NCBI RefSeq assembly: GCF_900100195.1
Contig: NZ_FNES01000004.1
Coordinates: 35,014 to 99,013, forward strand
Length of the DNA stretch: 64,000 nt
Source: Billgrantia gudaonensis
GTDB taxonomy: Bacteria; Pseudomonadota; Gammaproteobacteria; Pseudomonadales; Halomonadaceae
Direction of reading: 5' to 3'
Position 1 is the first letter of the stretch, and each line of letters begins with the position of its first letter. Position numbers and translations under genes: made by a program. Shown here one piece after another: positions 9,076 through 17,745 of this stretch. Below the pieces are notes generated by a model that worked only from the letters and a program-made list of their open reading frames with translations, ran no database searches and had not been told where the DNA came from.

Positions 9076-10137
9076 TCAACCCTGGAGGGGTTCGGCTTCC
9101 GGCGATGCCTCGGGGGATTCGGGATTGCGCTCGGACGGATCGTCTCGTCCCGGGTACCAGGGTACTCGGCCCTCCAGAACGCCGGTGGCTTCGATGATCT
9201 CGGCCACGCTGTGCTCCTGTCGGTAGGCCATGATGTGGGCACCGCTGACGCCGGGGATCTCGCGTATCTGATGCAACAGTTCCATGCACAGACGCTTGCC
9301 CTCTTCTTTCTGGTCGCGGGCCCCCTCGAGACGCGCGATCACCGCATCGGGAATGTGCACGCCGGGCACGTGGTCGCGAATCCAGCGCGCGCTGCGCGCC
9401 GAGGCCAAAGGCCCGATACCCGGCAAGACGAAGACCCGTTCCGGCCCTTCGAGCAGGCCCAGGTCGCCCAGCCCGCTCATGAAATCCCTGAGCTGCGGCA
9501 CGTCGAAGCAATACTGCATCTGGATGAACTGCGCGCCGGCAGCCACCTTCTTGGCCACCCGGTGGGGACGCCACGCCTGCGGCGGCACGAAGGGATTCTC
9601 GGCAGCGCCGAGGAAGATGCGCGGCGGTAGCTCGATCCGCCTCCCGCTCTGAAAACGACTCTCGTCACGCATGCCGCGGGCGATCTCGAGCAGCGACATC
9701 GAATCGAGGTCGAACACCGGCTTGGCCTGGGGGTGGTCGCCGGCCTGAACGCCGTCTCCGGTCAGGCACAGCAGGTTGCAGGCCCCCATGGCCGCCGCAC
9801 CCAGGATCTCGCCCTGCATGGCGATGCGGTTACGGTCGCGACACGACATCTGCAGGATGGTGGCATAACCCACCCGGGTCAGCAGCGAGCAGACCCCCAC
9901 GCTGGACATGTGGCAGTGTGCGCCGGAGCCATCGGTGGCATTGATCGCATCCACGTAGCCATCGAAGATCGCCGCCCGCTTGAGCACTTCGGCCGGATCG
10001 GCGGAGTCCGGCGGATCGATCTCGCTGGTGACGGCGAACTTTCCGGCGCGCAGCACGCGCTCCAGCCGCCCCGGCGAGACGTGCCCCGGCAGGATGGGCA
10101 GCGAGTAGCCGGGCACGGGCTCATCGTCGAACTTCAT
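9076..10137 (-). CDS. Methylenetetrahydrofolate reductase catalytic chain (MetF-like)
   Basis: 353 aa TIM-barrel flavoprotein of the MetF family, which interconverts 5,10-methylene-THF and 5-methyl-THF. Visible family features are the TSEIDPPD block near residue 38, NATDGSGAHCHMSS, the LLCLTGDG motif near residue 126, and QMQYCFDVPQ. Its ATG overlaps the TGA of the upstream cysteine-rich gene (ATGA, 10134-10137), so the two chains are translationally coupled and probably form one enzyme. The partner and the neighbouring divergent folD suggest a role in one-carbon catabolism or interconversion rather than only methionine synthesis; that is inference. Confidence 0.85.
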   Translation of the reverse strand: MKFDDEPVPGYSLPILPGHVSPGRLERVLRAGKFAVTSEIDPPDSADPAEVLKRAAIFDGYVDAINATDGSGAHCHMSSVGVCSLLTRVGYATILQMSCRDRNRIAMQGEILGAAAMGACNLLCLTGDGVQAGDHPQAKPVFDLDSMSLLEIARGMRDESRFQSGRRIELPPRIFLGAAENPFVPPQAWRPHRVAKKVAAGAQFIQMQYCFDVPQLRDFMSGLGDLGLLEGPERVFVLPGIGPLASARSARWIRDHVPGVHIPDAVIARLEGARDQKEEGKRLCMELLHQIREIPGVSGAHIMAYRQEHSVAEIIEATGVLEGRVPWYPGRDDPSERNPESPEASPEAEPLQG

Positions 10138-10616
10138 GTCTCGGCTCCGCCTTGCGACGACTGACGGGCTTCTTCGGCCCTCTCGCGCACCACTCGCAGC
10201 CAGGAGGAGCTGCCCTGCAGACGATGGTCCACCGGCTCCTGAACCACCTGGATGCGGTCACCGTAGCGCATGCGGCGACTGCCCTCCCAGGCGTCGATCC
10301 ATACGCAGCGCATCTCGGGCACGACCTCGCAGCCGCCGTCCTGACGAACCCCGCCGCAGGGGCCATTGCGCAGGTTCTTGGGACAGTTCATCGGGCATGA
10401 CATCCCCGTCGACGAGAGCACGCACTGGCCGCACATCCGGCAATCGAACAACACGCCCTTGACGCCCTTCTCCACGGCCGCGACCGGGGCTTCCGCCCTG
10501 TCATAACCGATGCGACGCCAGACCGGATGCAGCTTGACCAACAGCGGCTCGAAGGCCTGGTAGAGTCGCTCGAAACCCCGTGCGTGGCGTACCACCCAAC
10601 GTCTCACCGCATACAT
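10134..10616 (-). CDS. Cysteine-rich MetV-like partner of methylene-THF reductase
   Basis: 160 aa, matching the MTHFR C-terminal/MetV family (PF12225 type) that pairs with MetF in two-subunit methylene-THF reductases. Eight cysteines lie at 59, 62, 65, 74, 78, 87, 96 and 104, in [25 protein letters not shown] and MRC, and could hold zinc or an Fe-S centre. The ATG at 10616 has an AAGGAGG site 4 nt away; the longer frame to 10736 has none. It is the first gene of the pair, and its stop overlaps the MetF-like start. Family call is good; the cofactor is not known from sequence. Confidence 0.78.
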   Translation of the reverse strand: MYAVRRWVVRHARGFERLYQAFEPLLVKLHPVWRRIGYDRAEAPVAAVEKGVKGVLFDCRMCGQCVLSSTGMSCPMNCPKNLRNGPCGGVRQDGGCEVVPEMRCVWIDAWEGSRRMRYGDRIQVVQEPVDHRLQGSSSWLRVVRERAEEARQSSQGGAET

Positions 10617-10957
10617 CGCGCCTCCTTGCCGGACGCCATTCCGTCCGGTTCGGCCTGGATTTCGCCGGGCTGCGATTGCAGCGTAGATGGCACCCTTCAC
10701 CGCCACATGAACGCCAGCGACGCCGACATATCGCAAAGCGCCATCCCCCGATTCGATGGAAGCCGCGCCGCCGTCACGTCGCGCCAGCGACGCCGTACGT
10801 CGTCCGCGGACATGTACGACCTCCGTGGGGAATTACCTTGTCCGATAGTCGGCGCATCCACGTTCCGCTATCACGAGCGGTGCGCTTCCACCCCGAGCAG
10901 CGCGTCTTCCCCCATGGCCGCCCGACCGTTGCTCTTCGCCCAGTCAAGGAGCCGTGC
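10617..10957. other. Divergent intergenic region between the metVF-like pair and folD
   Basis: This 341-bp stretch separates two divergent units and must hold both promoters. A perfect 10-bp palindrome, gtccgcggac, lies at 10802-10811, and AAGGAG at 10946 is the folD ribosome-binding site. I see no convincing ORF, RNA gene or named operator. Confidence 0.5.
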
Positions 10958-11848
10958 ATGTCAAAGCTGATTGATGGAGAGAAATTGGCCGCGCCCCTAT
11001 GCAACGCGATCGAGGAACGGCTCGCGCCGCTGCGTCAGCGTCAGGGCATCACTCCCGGACTGGCGGTGGTTCTGGTCGGTGGCGATTCAGCCAGCGAGCG
11101 CTACGTACGCAAGAAGCAAGTCCGGGCCGAAGCCATCGGCATGAACTCCTTCGTTCACCGCCTGGCCGACAGCGTGAACAACCGAGCGCTGCTGACGCTG
11201 ATCGAACAGCTCAACCACGACCCGCAGGTCCACGGCATCCTGGTTCAGCTTCCCCTGCCCCCGCAAATCGATGCCTCGCGGGTGATCCGGGCCATCCATC
11301 CCGACAAGGACGTCGATGGCTTTCATCCGCTCAATGCGGGACTCATGGCCACCCACGGCAACGCCCTGATCCCCTGCACCCCCTTGGGCTGCCTGATGCT
11401 GCTCGAACATCATCATGGCGACTTGAGCGGTCAACGGGCAGTGGTACTGGGCCGCTCCAACATCGTCGGAAAACCCATGGCTCACCTGCTGCTGAGGCAG
11501 CACTGCACCGTCACCATTGCCCATTCACGCACGCAGGACCTGGCAGCCCTGTGCCGCCAGGCCGACATTCTGGTTGCCGCCGTGGGGCGGCCTCGCCTGG
11601 TTACCGGCGACTGGATCAAGCCCGGCGCCACGGTGATCGATGTGGGAATCAACCGGATCGAAAGCGACGGACGCACGCGCCTGGTCGGCGACGTGGACTT
11701 CGTCACGGCCAGCGAAGTGGCCGGCGCCATCACGCCAGTGCCCGGCGGCGTCGGCCCCATGACCATTGCCTGCCTGATGCTCAACACCCTGCGCGCCACC
11801 TGCCGTCAGCACGACATACCCGTGGCCGACGATATCGTCACAAATTAA
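10958..11848 (+). CDS. folD: Bifunctional methylene-THF dehydrogenase / methenyl-THF cyclohydrolase
   Basis: 296 aa. FolD oxidises 5,10-methylene-THF to methenyl-THF with NADP and hydrolyses it to 10-formyl-THF. The catalytic lysine region [14 protein letters not shown], the PLPPQID strand, the [11 protein letters not shown] loop, the nucleotide-binding [16 protein letters not shown] and the C-terminal [11 protein letters not shown] motif are all present. The ATG at 10958 follows AAGGAG. Together with PurU and formate dehydrogenase at the other end of the window it could complete a methylene-THF to formate to CO2 route. The last codons abut an AT-rich stretch resembling a Fur site that belongs to the next gene. 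Confidence 0.96.
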   Translation: MSKLIDGEKLAAPLCNAIEERLAPLRQRQGITPGLAVVLVGGDSASERYVRKKQVRAEAIGMNSFVHRLADSVNNRALLTLIEQLNHDPQVHGILVQLPLPPQIDASRVIRAIHPDKDVDGFHPLNAGLMATHGNALIPCTPLGCLMLLEHHHGDLSGQRAVVLGRSNIVGKPMAHLLLRQHCTVTIAHSRTQDLAALCRQADILVAAVGRPRLVTGDWIKPGATVIDVGINRIESDGRTRLVGDVDFVTASEVAGAITPVPGGVGPMTIACLMLNTLRATCRQHDIPVADDIVTN

Positions 11849-11851
11849 AGT

Positions 11852-11876
11852 CAATCGTTATCATTGATATTTATCG
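11852..11876 (+). promoter_or_regulatory. Candidate Fur box before the IutA-like receptor
   Basis: An AT-rich block (cgttatcattgatatttatc at its core) shows 11/19 matches to the Fur consensus in two overlapping registers. It lies about 60 bp upstream of the receptor ATG, immediately after folD. Confidence 0.5.
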
Positions 11877-11935
11877 TGTAAGCGATATCCTACGCGGCAG
11901 GTTCACACAAGCCGCTTAGGAAACCGCTGACGATC

Positions 11936-14053
11936 ATGAAACGAACGACATCCTCTACCTTGGTACTACTGGCCAGCGCGGTCAGCTTGAGCAGTCATGC
12001 CGATGAGGCTGAAGACACCATGGTCGTGATCGGCTCCCGCACGCCAACCCAGATCGACCAGGTTCCCAGTGCCGCCCAGATAGTCGAGGGCGAGCAATTG
12101 AGGGAACAAACCAGCACCGGTGTCGACCTCAAAACCGCCCTGGGCAAACTGGTTCCCGGCCTCGACTTCGGCCCACAGGGTCGTACCAATGCTGGGCAGA
12201 ACATGCGTGGCCGTAGCGTCCAGGTTCTCATCGATGGTGTCTCGATGAACAACTCGCGCAGTCTGTCGCGGCAATTCGATTCCATCGATCCCTTCAACAT
12301 CGAGCGCGTCGAGGTGCTTTCGGGCGCCAGCAGCCTATACGGCGGCGGCGCTACCGGCGGCATCATCAACATCATTACCAAAACGGGAGAGGCAGGCGGC
12401 CCGAGTTGGGAGAGTGCGGCTGGAGTAACGACCGGTTTCAATAATAGCAACGACTTCGACCATCGAGTCGCCCAGTCCGCCAGCGGGGGCAATGACTTCG
12501 TCACGGGGCGCATTGGCGTAGCCTATGCGGATAACGGCCGACACTACGATGCCAAGGGAGACGAAATTTTCCCAGACATTGCCCAATCCGACCTTCAGGG
12601 CAACCGCTCCATCGACATCCTGGGCAACTTGACATTTCGTCTCAGCGAAGAGCAGACACTGGATCTGAAAGCCCAGCTTTATGAATCCGGTTACGAAGGC
12701 GATCACGGGGTCTACTTTCCGAATCTCGACTCGAGCACTCCCAACCTGGAAGATGCAGAAATCCGCAAAGGGTTCTCGGCCGACCGAGAACCGTTGACCG
12801 ACAGGCGCATGCTGAATGTGAACTACCATCATGCGAACGTCTTCGGCCAGGATCTCTATCTCCAGGCCTATCACCGCGAAGAGGAGTCGAGTTTTCACCC
12901 ATTCCCATACCCCGACTCGGATGGAAGCTATTACTTCACCACATCCAAACAGAACACGACCCTCAGCGGACTCAAGATGCTGATGTCATCGGATATCACC
13001 GGTAACGTCAGCCTGGATTATGGCGTGGACATCGACCGCGAGGAATTCGATGCCACCCAGATGTATTTCGACGACGACACCACGGATGCGACTGGTGGCC
13101 TCGTGCACGAAGAGGAGCGTGTCGAACCGCGCTACCCGGGCTTCCAGATCGATGGCTTGTCGGCATTCGTGCAGAGCGAATGGCAGCCCACCGACAACTG
13201 GACCTTTGGGGCCGGCATCCGCCGCCAGCACATGGATGTCGCAATCGATGATTTCCAGCCGAGTGGCCAGTCACTTGCCGAGGGTGGAAAGAGCGATTAC
13301 GACGTCACGCTGTATAACGTCAGTGCGCTTTATGATTTCGAGAATGGTCACCAGGCCTGGACCAGCTACAGCGAAGGGTTCGACCTTCCCGACCCCTCCA
13401 AATATTATGGACACCCTGGGCAGAGCGTCAGCGACAACCCTCTCGATGGAATCAAGACTCGCCAAGTGGAGCTGGGATGGCGCTATCAGGGGAGCCGTTG
13501 GCTGACCCAAGCGGCTGCCTATTATTCGTGGTCCAACACCACCATAGAACCAGACGATAATCTCAATATCGTCCAACGCGATGACAAGCGCCGTGACTAC
13601 GGTCTCGAAGCTTCCGCCACACGGTTCCTGGGAGATCACTGGCAATTTGGTGGCACACTCCACGCTTTGAGGTCGGAGCAGAAAATCGACGGCGAGTGGG
13701 AGAAACGCGGCATCACCGTAGACCCTTATCCTTCGCAGCACACCGCCACGCTTCACGCCCAGTGGTCGGACATGACCCGTTCGCTGCGCCTGCAGGCCAA
13801 CCGCTCCTGGGACTACGCGGACTATCAGGGTGACGAAATCGAGGGCAATACTACCCTGGATCTCATCGGCAGCCAGCGTACCGACTTCGGCAAGATCAGC
13901 CTAGGCGTGGAGAACCTGACCGACGAGCAGTATTCGACGCCCTGGGGACAACGCGCCGCTGGCTTCTACTCACCTAGATTTGGCCCCGAGTACCTCTACG
14001 ACTACCAGGGACGCGGTCGCACTTACACGCTGAGCTGGTCGCTGGAGTACTGA
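11936..14053 (+). CDS. TonB-dependent siderophore receptor, IutA-like
   Basis: 705 aa outer-membrane receptor with an N-terminal signal peptide (about 1-22, ending SSHA). A TonB box-like EDTMVVIG follows at about 26-33, then a plug domain and a 22-strand barrel ending in the aromatic SLEY. The plug segment (NMRGRSVQVLIDGV, SRQFDSIDPFNIERVEV, SLYGGGATGGIINI) closely follows the aerobactin receptor IutA as I recall it, so a citrate-hydroxamate siderophore is the likely ligand. It is intact. It precedes an AraC regulator and follows a Fur-like site. Ligand identity is inference. Confidence 0.85.
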   Translation: MKRTTSSTLVLLASAVSLSSHADEAEDTMVVIGSRTPTQIDQVPSAAQIVEGEQLREQTSTGVDLKTALGKLVPGLDFGPQGRTNAGQNMRGRSVQVLIDGVSMNNSRSLSRQFDSIDPFNIERVEVLSGASSLYGGGATGGIINIITKTGEAGGPSWESAAGVTTGFNNSNDFDHRVAQSASGGNDFVTGRIGVAYADNGRHYDAKGDEIFPDIAQSDLQGNRSIDILGNLTFRLSEEQTLDLKAQLYESGYEGDHGVYFPNLDSSTPNLEDAEIRKGFSADREPLTDRRMLNVNYHHANVFGQDLYLQAYHREEESSFHPFPYPDSDGSYYFTTSKQNTTLSGLKMLMSSDITGNVSLDYGVDIDREEFDATQMYFDDDTTDATGGLVHEEERVEPRYPGFQIDGLSAFVQSEWQPTDNWTFGAGIRRQHMDVAIDDFQPSGQSLAEGGKSDYDVTLYNVSALYDFENGHQAWTSYSEGFDLPDPSKYYGHPGQSVSDNPLDGIKTRQVELGWRYQGSRWLTQAAAYYSWSNTTIEPDDNLNIVQRDDKRRDYGLEASATRFLGDHWQFGGTLHALRSEQKIDGEWEKRGITVDPYPSQHTATLHAQWSDMTRSLRLQANRSWDYADYQGDEIEGNTTLDLIGSQRTDFGKISLGVENLTDEQYSTPWGQRAAGFYSPRFGPEYLYDYQGRGRTYTLSWSLEY

Positions 14054-14072
14054 AAAGGCCACACACCGATAG

Positions 14073-14102
14073 CGACTTGGCCGCTCATGGGTGGCCAAGT
14101 CG
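14073..14102 (+). terminator. Terminator-like hairpin after the IutA-like receptor
   Basis: A perfect 10-bp stem (cgacttggcc / ggccaagtcg) with a 10-nt loop lies 20 bp past the stop and is followed by gttggttc. It separates the receptor from the AraC gene. Confidence 0.6.
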
Positions 14103-14156
14103 GTTGGTTCGACCGGCAGCACACGTCCATGAGGAGGCCATGCAAGGAGACTGGTC

Positions 14157-15104
14157 ATGACTGCCATGCGCTCTGCCCGTCCTTTCACCGCCGAAGACCT
14201 CTGCCAGTTCGGCCGGCGTTTCGGCATCCGCTACCGGTTTCCGAGCGCCTCCGTTACCCGAAGCATGCAGCCGGAAGCCGTCGTCGCCGGCGACGTCACG
14301 GAGTTCGAACTGCGACCGGACATGCGGCTGACGGATTCCTGCCTCGAGGTGCTGCATCGCTACGAATCGGATTCCTTGCGCCCCTCGCCGCTATTCCTGG
14401 TCATGGTGCTGGAAGGTCAGGTCGGCGTACGCCTTGGCGACCGGCATGCCCTGCTCAACCCGGGTTCGGCGATGACGGCACGGCTGGGCGAGCGTACGCG
14501 GCTGCATGCCATCCAGGCACCGGGGCAACGGCTGAGAACGCTCAACCTGTCGCTGGGCCCGGTGGCGCTGAGCTCGCTGGCCAAGGAGTCCCCGGCTCTG
14601 GCACCGCGACTGGGGGGTGAAACACCGCTGATGCATACCTGGCAATTGCCACCCTATTTGCTCACTGCAGCCCAGTCGAACCTTGAGGTGGAACGCCAGG
14701 ATCCCCGCCACTCGCTGCTGATCGAAGGCCTGAGCCTTCAGCTCCTGGCTCACGGCCTTCCCGCCACCTCTCCGGCCGATCGGTCGCTGAACCCTTGTGA
14801 GCGTCAGCGCCTCGAAACCGTGCGCGAAGTTCTCCACGACACCCCCGAGCACCCGCACTCCCTGGCCGAGCTGGCCAAGCTGGCCGCCATGAGCCCCAGC
14901 ACACTGCGTGATAAATTCCGTCGCGCCTACGGCAGCTCCGTCTTCGGCTACCTGCAGGAGTGCCGCCTATCCAAGGCGCGCAGTTACCTCGCCGAGGGCT
15001 ATAGCGTCCAGCAAACGGCACATCTCTGCGGCTACCGTCACGCCACCAACTTCGCGACGGCGTTTCGCCGGCGCTTCGGCCATCCACCGAGTTCCCGTCT
15101 CTGA
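14157..15104 (+). CDS. AraC-family transcriptional regulator (PchR-like)
   Basis: 315 aa. The C-terminal about 100 residues carry two helix-turn-helix motifs of AraC/XylS type (SLAELAKLAAMSPSTLRDKF and the second with CGYRHATNFATAFRRRFG), the usual DNA-binding and RNA-polymerase contact region. The N-terminal half resembles PchR-type sensors that bind siderophores. AAGGAGA precedes the ATG at 14157. It sits between two siderophore receptor genes read in the same direction, so it probably activates one of them when its ligand enters the cell. The target and effector are inferred from position only. Confidence 0.85.
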   Translation: MTAMRSARPFTAEDLCQFGRRFGIRYRFPSASVTRSMQPEAVVAGDVTEFELRPDMRLTDSCLEVLHRYESDSLRPSPLFLVMVLEGQVGVRLGDRHALLNPGSAMTARLGERTRLHAIQAPGQRLRTLNLSLGPVALSSLAKESPALAPRLGGETPLMHTWQLPPYLLTAAQSNLEVERQDPRHSLLIEGLSLQLLAHGLPATSPADRSLNPCERQRLETVREVLHDTPEHPHSLAELAKLAAMSPSTLRDKFRRAYGSSVFGYLQECRLSKARSYLAEGYSVQQTAHLCGYRHATNFATAFRRRFGHPPSSRL

Positions 15105-15216
15105 GCGGCATCGTCACTTCCCATAGCCATTTCGGCACTGCGCATACCCAACACGCCTCTCAAAAAGCAATAATTCCTATTACACATACCGCGCTAACCG
15201 AGGATGGGACTTCGCG

Positions 15217-17343
15217 ATGCTGACACCCAGACGACTTCCGCTTGCCATCGCCCTGCTGGCCGCCAGTGCCACGACCCAGGCCCAACAGGACGATGCAGCC
15301 GAGCTGGCACCCTTGACCGTTACCGGCCAAGCCGCTACCAAGACCGAAACGCCGTTCAACGAGACGCCGCAGGCAATTTCGGTCGTCGAGAACGAGGAGT
15401 GGGAAGAGCGCGGCTCGCGCACCATCCGGGAGGCCGTGCAATATACGCCCGGTGTCTATACCAACCAAGTCGGCGCCTCCAATCGCTATGACTACCTCGT
15501 CATGCGTGGCTTTTCGGACGGAAGCTTGAGCAACACCTATCTCGATGGTCTCAAGGTGATGGGCGATGCCAACAGCTACAGCTCAATGGTGGTAGACCCG
15601 TATTTCCTGGAGAATATTGAAGTCGTCAAAGGCCCCGCTTCTGTTCTATACGGTCGCTCATCTCCTGGCGGGCTAGTGGCAATGACCAGCAAGCAACCAC
15701 AGTTCGAAACACAGCGCCAGCTGCGTTTTGGCGTGGGTAATAATAACCAACACAGTGCGGCGTTCGACCTAACCGGCCCTCTGGATGGCGAGCGGCGGGC
15801 TGCCTATCGCGTCGTGGGGTTGGCCAGCCGCGCGGATACGCAGTTCGACACTGTCGAGGAAGAACGTTACGCCATCGCGCCTTCGGTGACCTGGGACGTG
15901 ACCGATGACACGACCCTGTCGTTCATGGCCTATCTGCAGAAGGATCCGGAAGGCGGATACCACTCCGGTGTGCCTTACGAGGGAGCCGTGGAAAGCCACA
16001 ATGGCCGGAAGATTAGCAATAACTTCTTCGACGGCGAGGACGATTACGACAAGTTCGAACGCACCCAACACATGTTTGGATACAGCCTCGAACATCGTTT
16101 TAATGAGACCTGGACCGGACGTCAGAAGGTGCGATACCTAAACGCCGATGTAAAGATGGATCAAGTAGCACAAGTAGGGTGGGTTGGGAAATCCAACCGA
16201 CTAGACCGTGCTTACTACGGTGCAAATGAATCAATGGACGCCTGGACTGTGGATAACCAGGTAGAGGCTCGACTCCCAGGCGGTTTTTTCGACCATACTC
16301 TTCTGATCGGGGCCGATTATCAGCGGCGAAAGAATGAGGTGGTTTACTCCGGGTCCACGGCATATGACGCTAATGGGAGCGTGGTCGATTATGGCTTCTC
16401 TACCATAAACCCATTTAATCCTAGCTATGATGGTAATTTTACCAGCCCAAAATACATCACCTATGACTCGAGCCACCACCTAGAGCAAACTGGTGTCTAT
16501 CTACAAGACCAGATAGCATTTGATCGTTGGCGCCTAACCCTCGGAGGTCGATACGATTGGGTCGATATCAAGAATACCAATCATTTATATGACACCGAGA
16601 GTACGCTGGATGATACCCAGTTCAGTGGTCGCGCGGGACTGCTTTACTTGTGGGATAATGGTATCGCGCCCTACATGAGTTACAACACGGCCTTCACACC
16701 AACGAGTTTCGTCGGCGCCGATGGTAACCTGTTAAAGCCCATGGAAGGCGAACAATGGGAAACGGGGCTCAAGTACCAGCCACCGGGTACCAAGGATCGT
16801 TATAGCCTCTCGCTGTTCCGCATCAATCAGAAAAACGTCGCCACCAAGGAGCAACCTACCGATCCGTATCGGTCCATTGGCGAGATCAAGTCACAAGGCC
16901 TGGAGCTCGAAGCCCGTAAGCAATTGACGGATGCACTGCGTCTGCAAGCCGCCTACAGCTATACCGACATTACCTATGCCAAGAGCGACGTGAAGAGCGA
17001 AGAAGGAAACCATGCCATTTACGCGCCAGGACACCAAGCCAGCCTCTGGGGTCATTATGCTTTCCAGGGGGATACGCTGGCAGGTCTTGACGCCGGCTTA
17101 GGCATTCGTTACTACGCGGACATTTACGCTGATCGTGCCAATACCGAGAAAGTGCCTGACTATACACTCGTGGATGCCACCCTGGGATACGACTTCTCTC
17201 GAGTGGGCCTGGATGGCGTCTCAGCACGGCTCAACGTCAGCAACCTGCTGGATAAAGAGTACGTCGCTTCGTGCAACTCGCTTCAGTACTGCTACTTCGG
17301 CGCCGAGCGCAGCGTCCAGGCCAGCGTCAGCTACGACTTCTAA
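15217..17343 (+). CDS. TonB-dependent siderophore receptor, FoxA/FhuA-like (hydroxamate type)
   Basis: 708 aa, intact. A signal peptide (about 1-22, ending TTQA) is followed by the plug with TETPFNETPQAISVV, RGFSDGSLSNTYLDG and ENIEVVKGPASVLYG, and the barrel ends in SVSYDF. A conserved cysteine pair near the C-terminus (ASCNSLQYC) is shared with FhuA/FoxA-type receptors. These take up ferrioxamine or ferrichrome with TonB energy. The ATG at 15217 has only a weak upstream site (GAGG 15 nt away). The middle of the gene is much more AT-rich than the ends (51 of 120 bases G+C at 16381-16500, counted by hand), suggesting a recombined segment. Confidence 0.87.
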   Translation: MLTPRRLPLAIALLAASATTQAQQDDAAELAPLTVTGQAATKTETPFNETPQAISVVENEEWEERGSRTIREAVQYTPGVYTNQVGASNRYDYLVMRGFSDGSLSNTYLDGLKVMGDANSYSSMVVDPYFLENIEVVKGPASVLYGRSSPGGLVAMTSKQPQFETQRQLRFGVGNNNQHSAAFDLTGPLDGERRAAYRVVGLASRADTQFDTVEEERYAIAPSVTWDVTDDTTLSFMAYLQKDPEGGYHSGVPYEGAVESHNGRKISNNFFDGEDDYDKFERTQHMFGYSLEHRFNETWTGRQKVRYLNADVKMDQVAQVGWVGKSNRLDRAYYGANESMDAWTVDNQVEARLPGGFFDHTLLIGADYQRRKNEVVYSGSTAYDANGSVVDYGFSTINPFNPSYDGNFTSPKYITYDSSHHLEQTGVYLQDQIAFDRWRLTLGGRYDWVDIKNTNHLYDTESTLDDTQFSGRAGLLYLWDNGIAPYMSYNTAFTPTSFVGADGNLLKPMEGEQWETGLKYQPPGTKDRYSLSLFRINQKNVATKEQPTDPYRSIGEIKSQGLELEARKQLTDALRLQAAYSYTDITYAKSDVKSEEGNHAIYAPGHQASLWGHYAFQGDTLAGLDAGLGIRYYADIYADRANTEKVPDYTLVDATLGYDFSRVGLDGVSARLNVSNLLDKEYVASCNSLQYCYFGAERSVQASVSYDF

Positions 17344-17366
17344 GCCACCGGCCCTCGCCCTTCACG

Positions 17367-17403
17367 CACCACGACGCTTGGCATGCCAAGGGGCGTCGTG
17401 GTG
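17367..17403 (+). terminator. Strong hairpin after the FoxA-like receptor
   Basis: An 11-bp perfect stem (caccacgacgc / gcgtcgtggtg) encloses a second palindrome, ttggcatgccaa. It begins 23 bp past the receptor stop, has no T-run, and probably ends that transcript. Confidence 0.65.
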
Positions 17404-17431
17404 CCCCGAAAGGAAAGCGCCACATGGCGAT

Positions 17432-17471
17432 TTGACCATTGATTCGATAAACAATATGGATTATCATTAAC
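17432..17471 (+). promoter_or_regulatory. Promoter overlapped by a good Fur box, driving the small RNA candidate
   Basis: A -35 TTGACC (17432-17437) and a weak -10 TATGGA (17455-17460) are separated by exactly 17 bp. A Fur-box match of 14/19 (17453-17471) covers the -10 and the predicted start, the best Fur site counted in the window. Such overlap would block transcription when iron is plentiful. Confidence 0.6.
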
Positions 17472-17564
17472 ATCCATGACTCAAGCACAGGCGGTATCTC
17501 CTTGAGCGTGATGGCTAGCTAACGGCTTACTGTTTCAGCGGCACCCCATGGATGCCGCTTTTTT
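17467..17564 (+). ncRNA. Candidate iron-repressed small RNA (RyhB/PrrF-like in layout)
   Basis: About 98 nt run from the predicted start to a Rho-independent terminator, with no plausible ORF. A 5' hairpin is formed by ctcaag (17480-17485) and cttgag (17501-17506). An unstructured stretch of about 30 nt follows. The end is a GCGGCA/TGCCGC stem with six Ts (17538-17564). The unit is isolated: a strong hairpin ends the upstream receptor transcript, and the downstream binding-protein gene has its own Fur-like site. Fur-repressed RNAs of this size in other gammaproteobacteria shut down iron-using proteins. I claim similarity of layout, not of sequence. The alternative is a promoter for the binding protein with a second terminator for the receptor. 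Confidence 0.5.
17538..17564 (+). terminator. Rho-independent terminator of the small RNA candidate
   Basis: The 6-bp stem GCGGCA/TGCCGC with a 9-nt loop is followed directly by six Ts. It is one of the two textbook intrinsic terminators found in this window. Confidence 0.8.
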
Positions 17565-17640
17565 CATGCCACGACACGAATCGCATGGATAGAGCGCCGC
17601 ACCGCCCAGCACCGCATGGACAGCAACGCCGATGCAGTGC

Positions 17641-17665
17641 AATAATGCAAAACGACATTATTATC
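17641..17665 (+). promoter_or_regulatory. Candidate Fur-binding region before the first FhuD-like gene
   Basis: aataatg and cattatt form a 7-bp inverted repeat with an 8-nt spacer, and an overlapping register (17647-17665) matches 11/19 Fur consensus positions. It lies about 80 bp before the gene start. Confidence 0.45.
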
Positions 17666-17745
17666 AACGATTTCTCTTGGTCGCACTCATCGAACCACCC
17701 CCTAGAGTGCCCTCAAACGCCCAGACACTGGGCCTTTCACCGTCT

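Noticed and set aside
10802..10816. A short match (cggacatg) shared with the gbc intergenic region, as a common operator
   Set aside because: An eight-base match between two regions of about 350 bp is expected by chance, so no shared regulator can be claimed.
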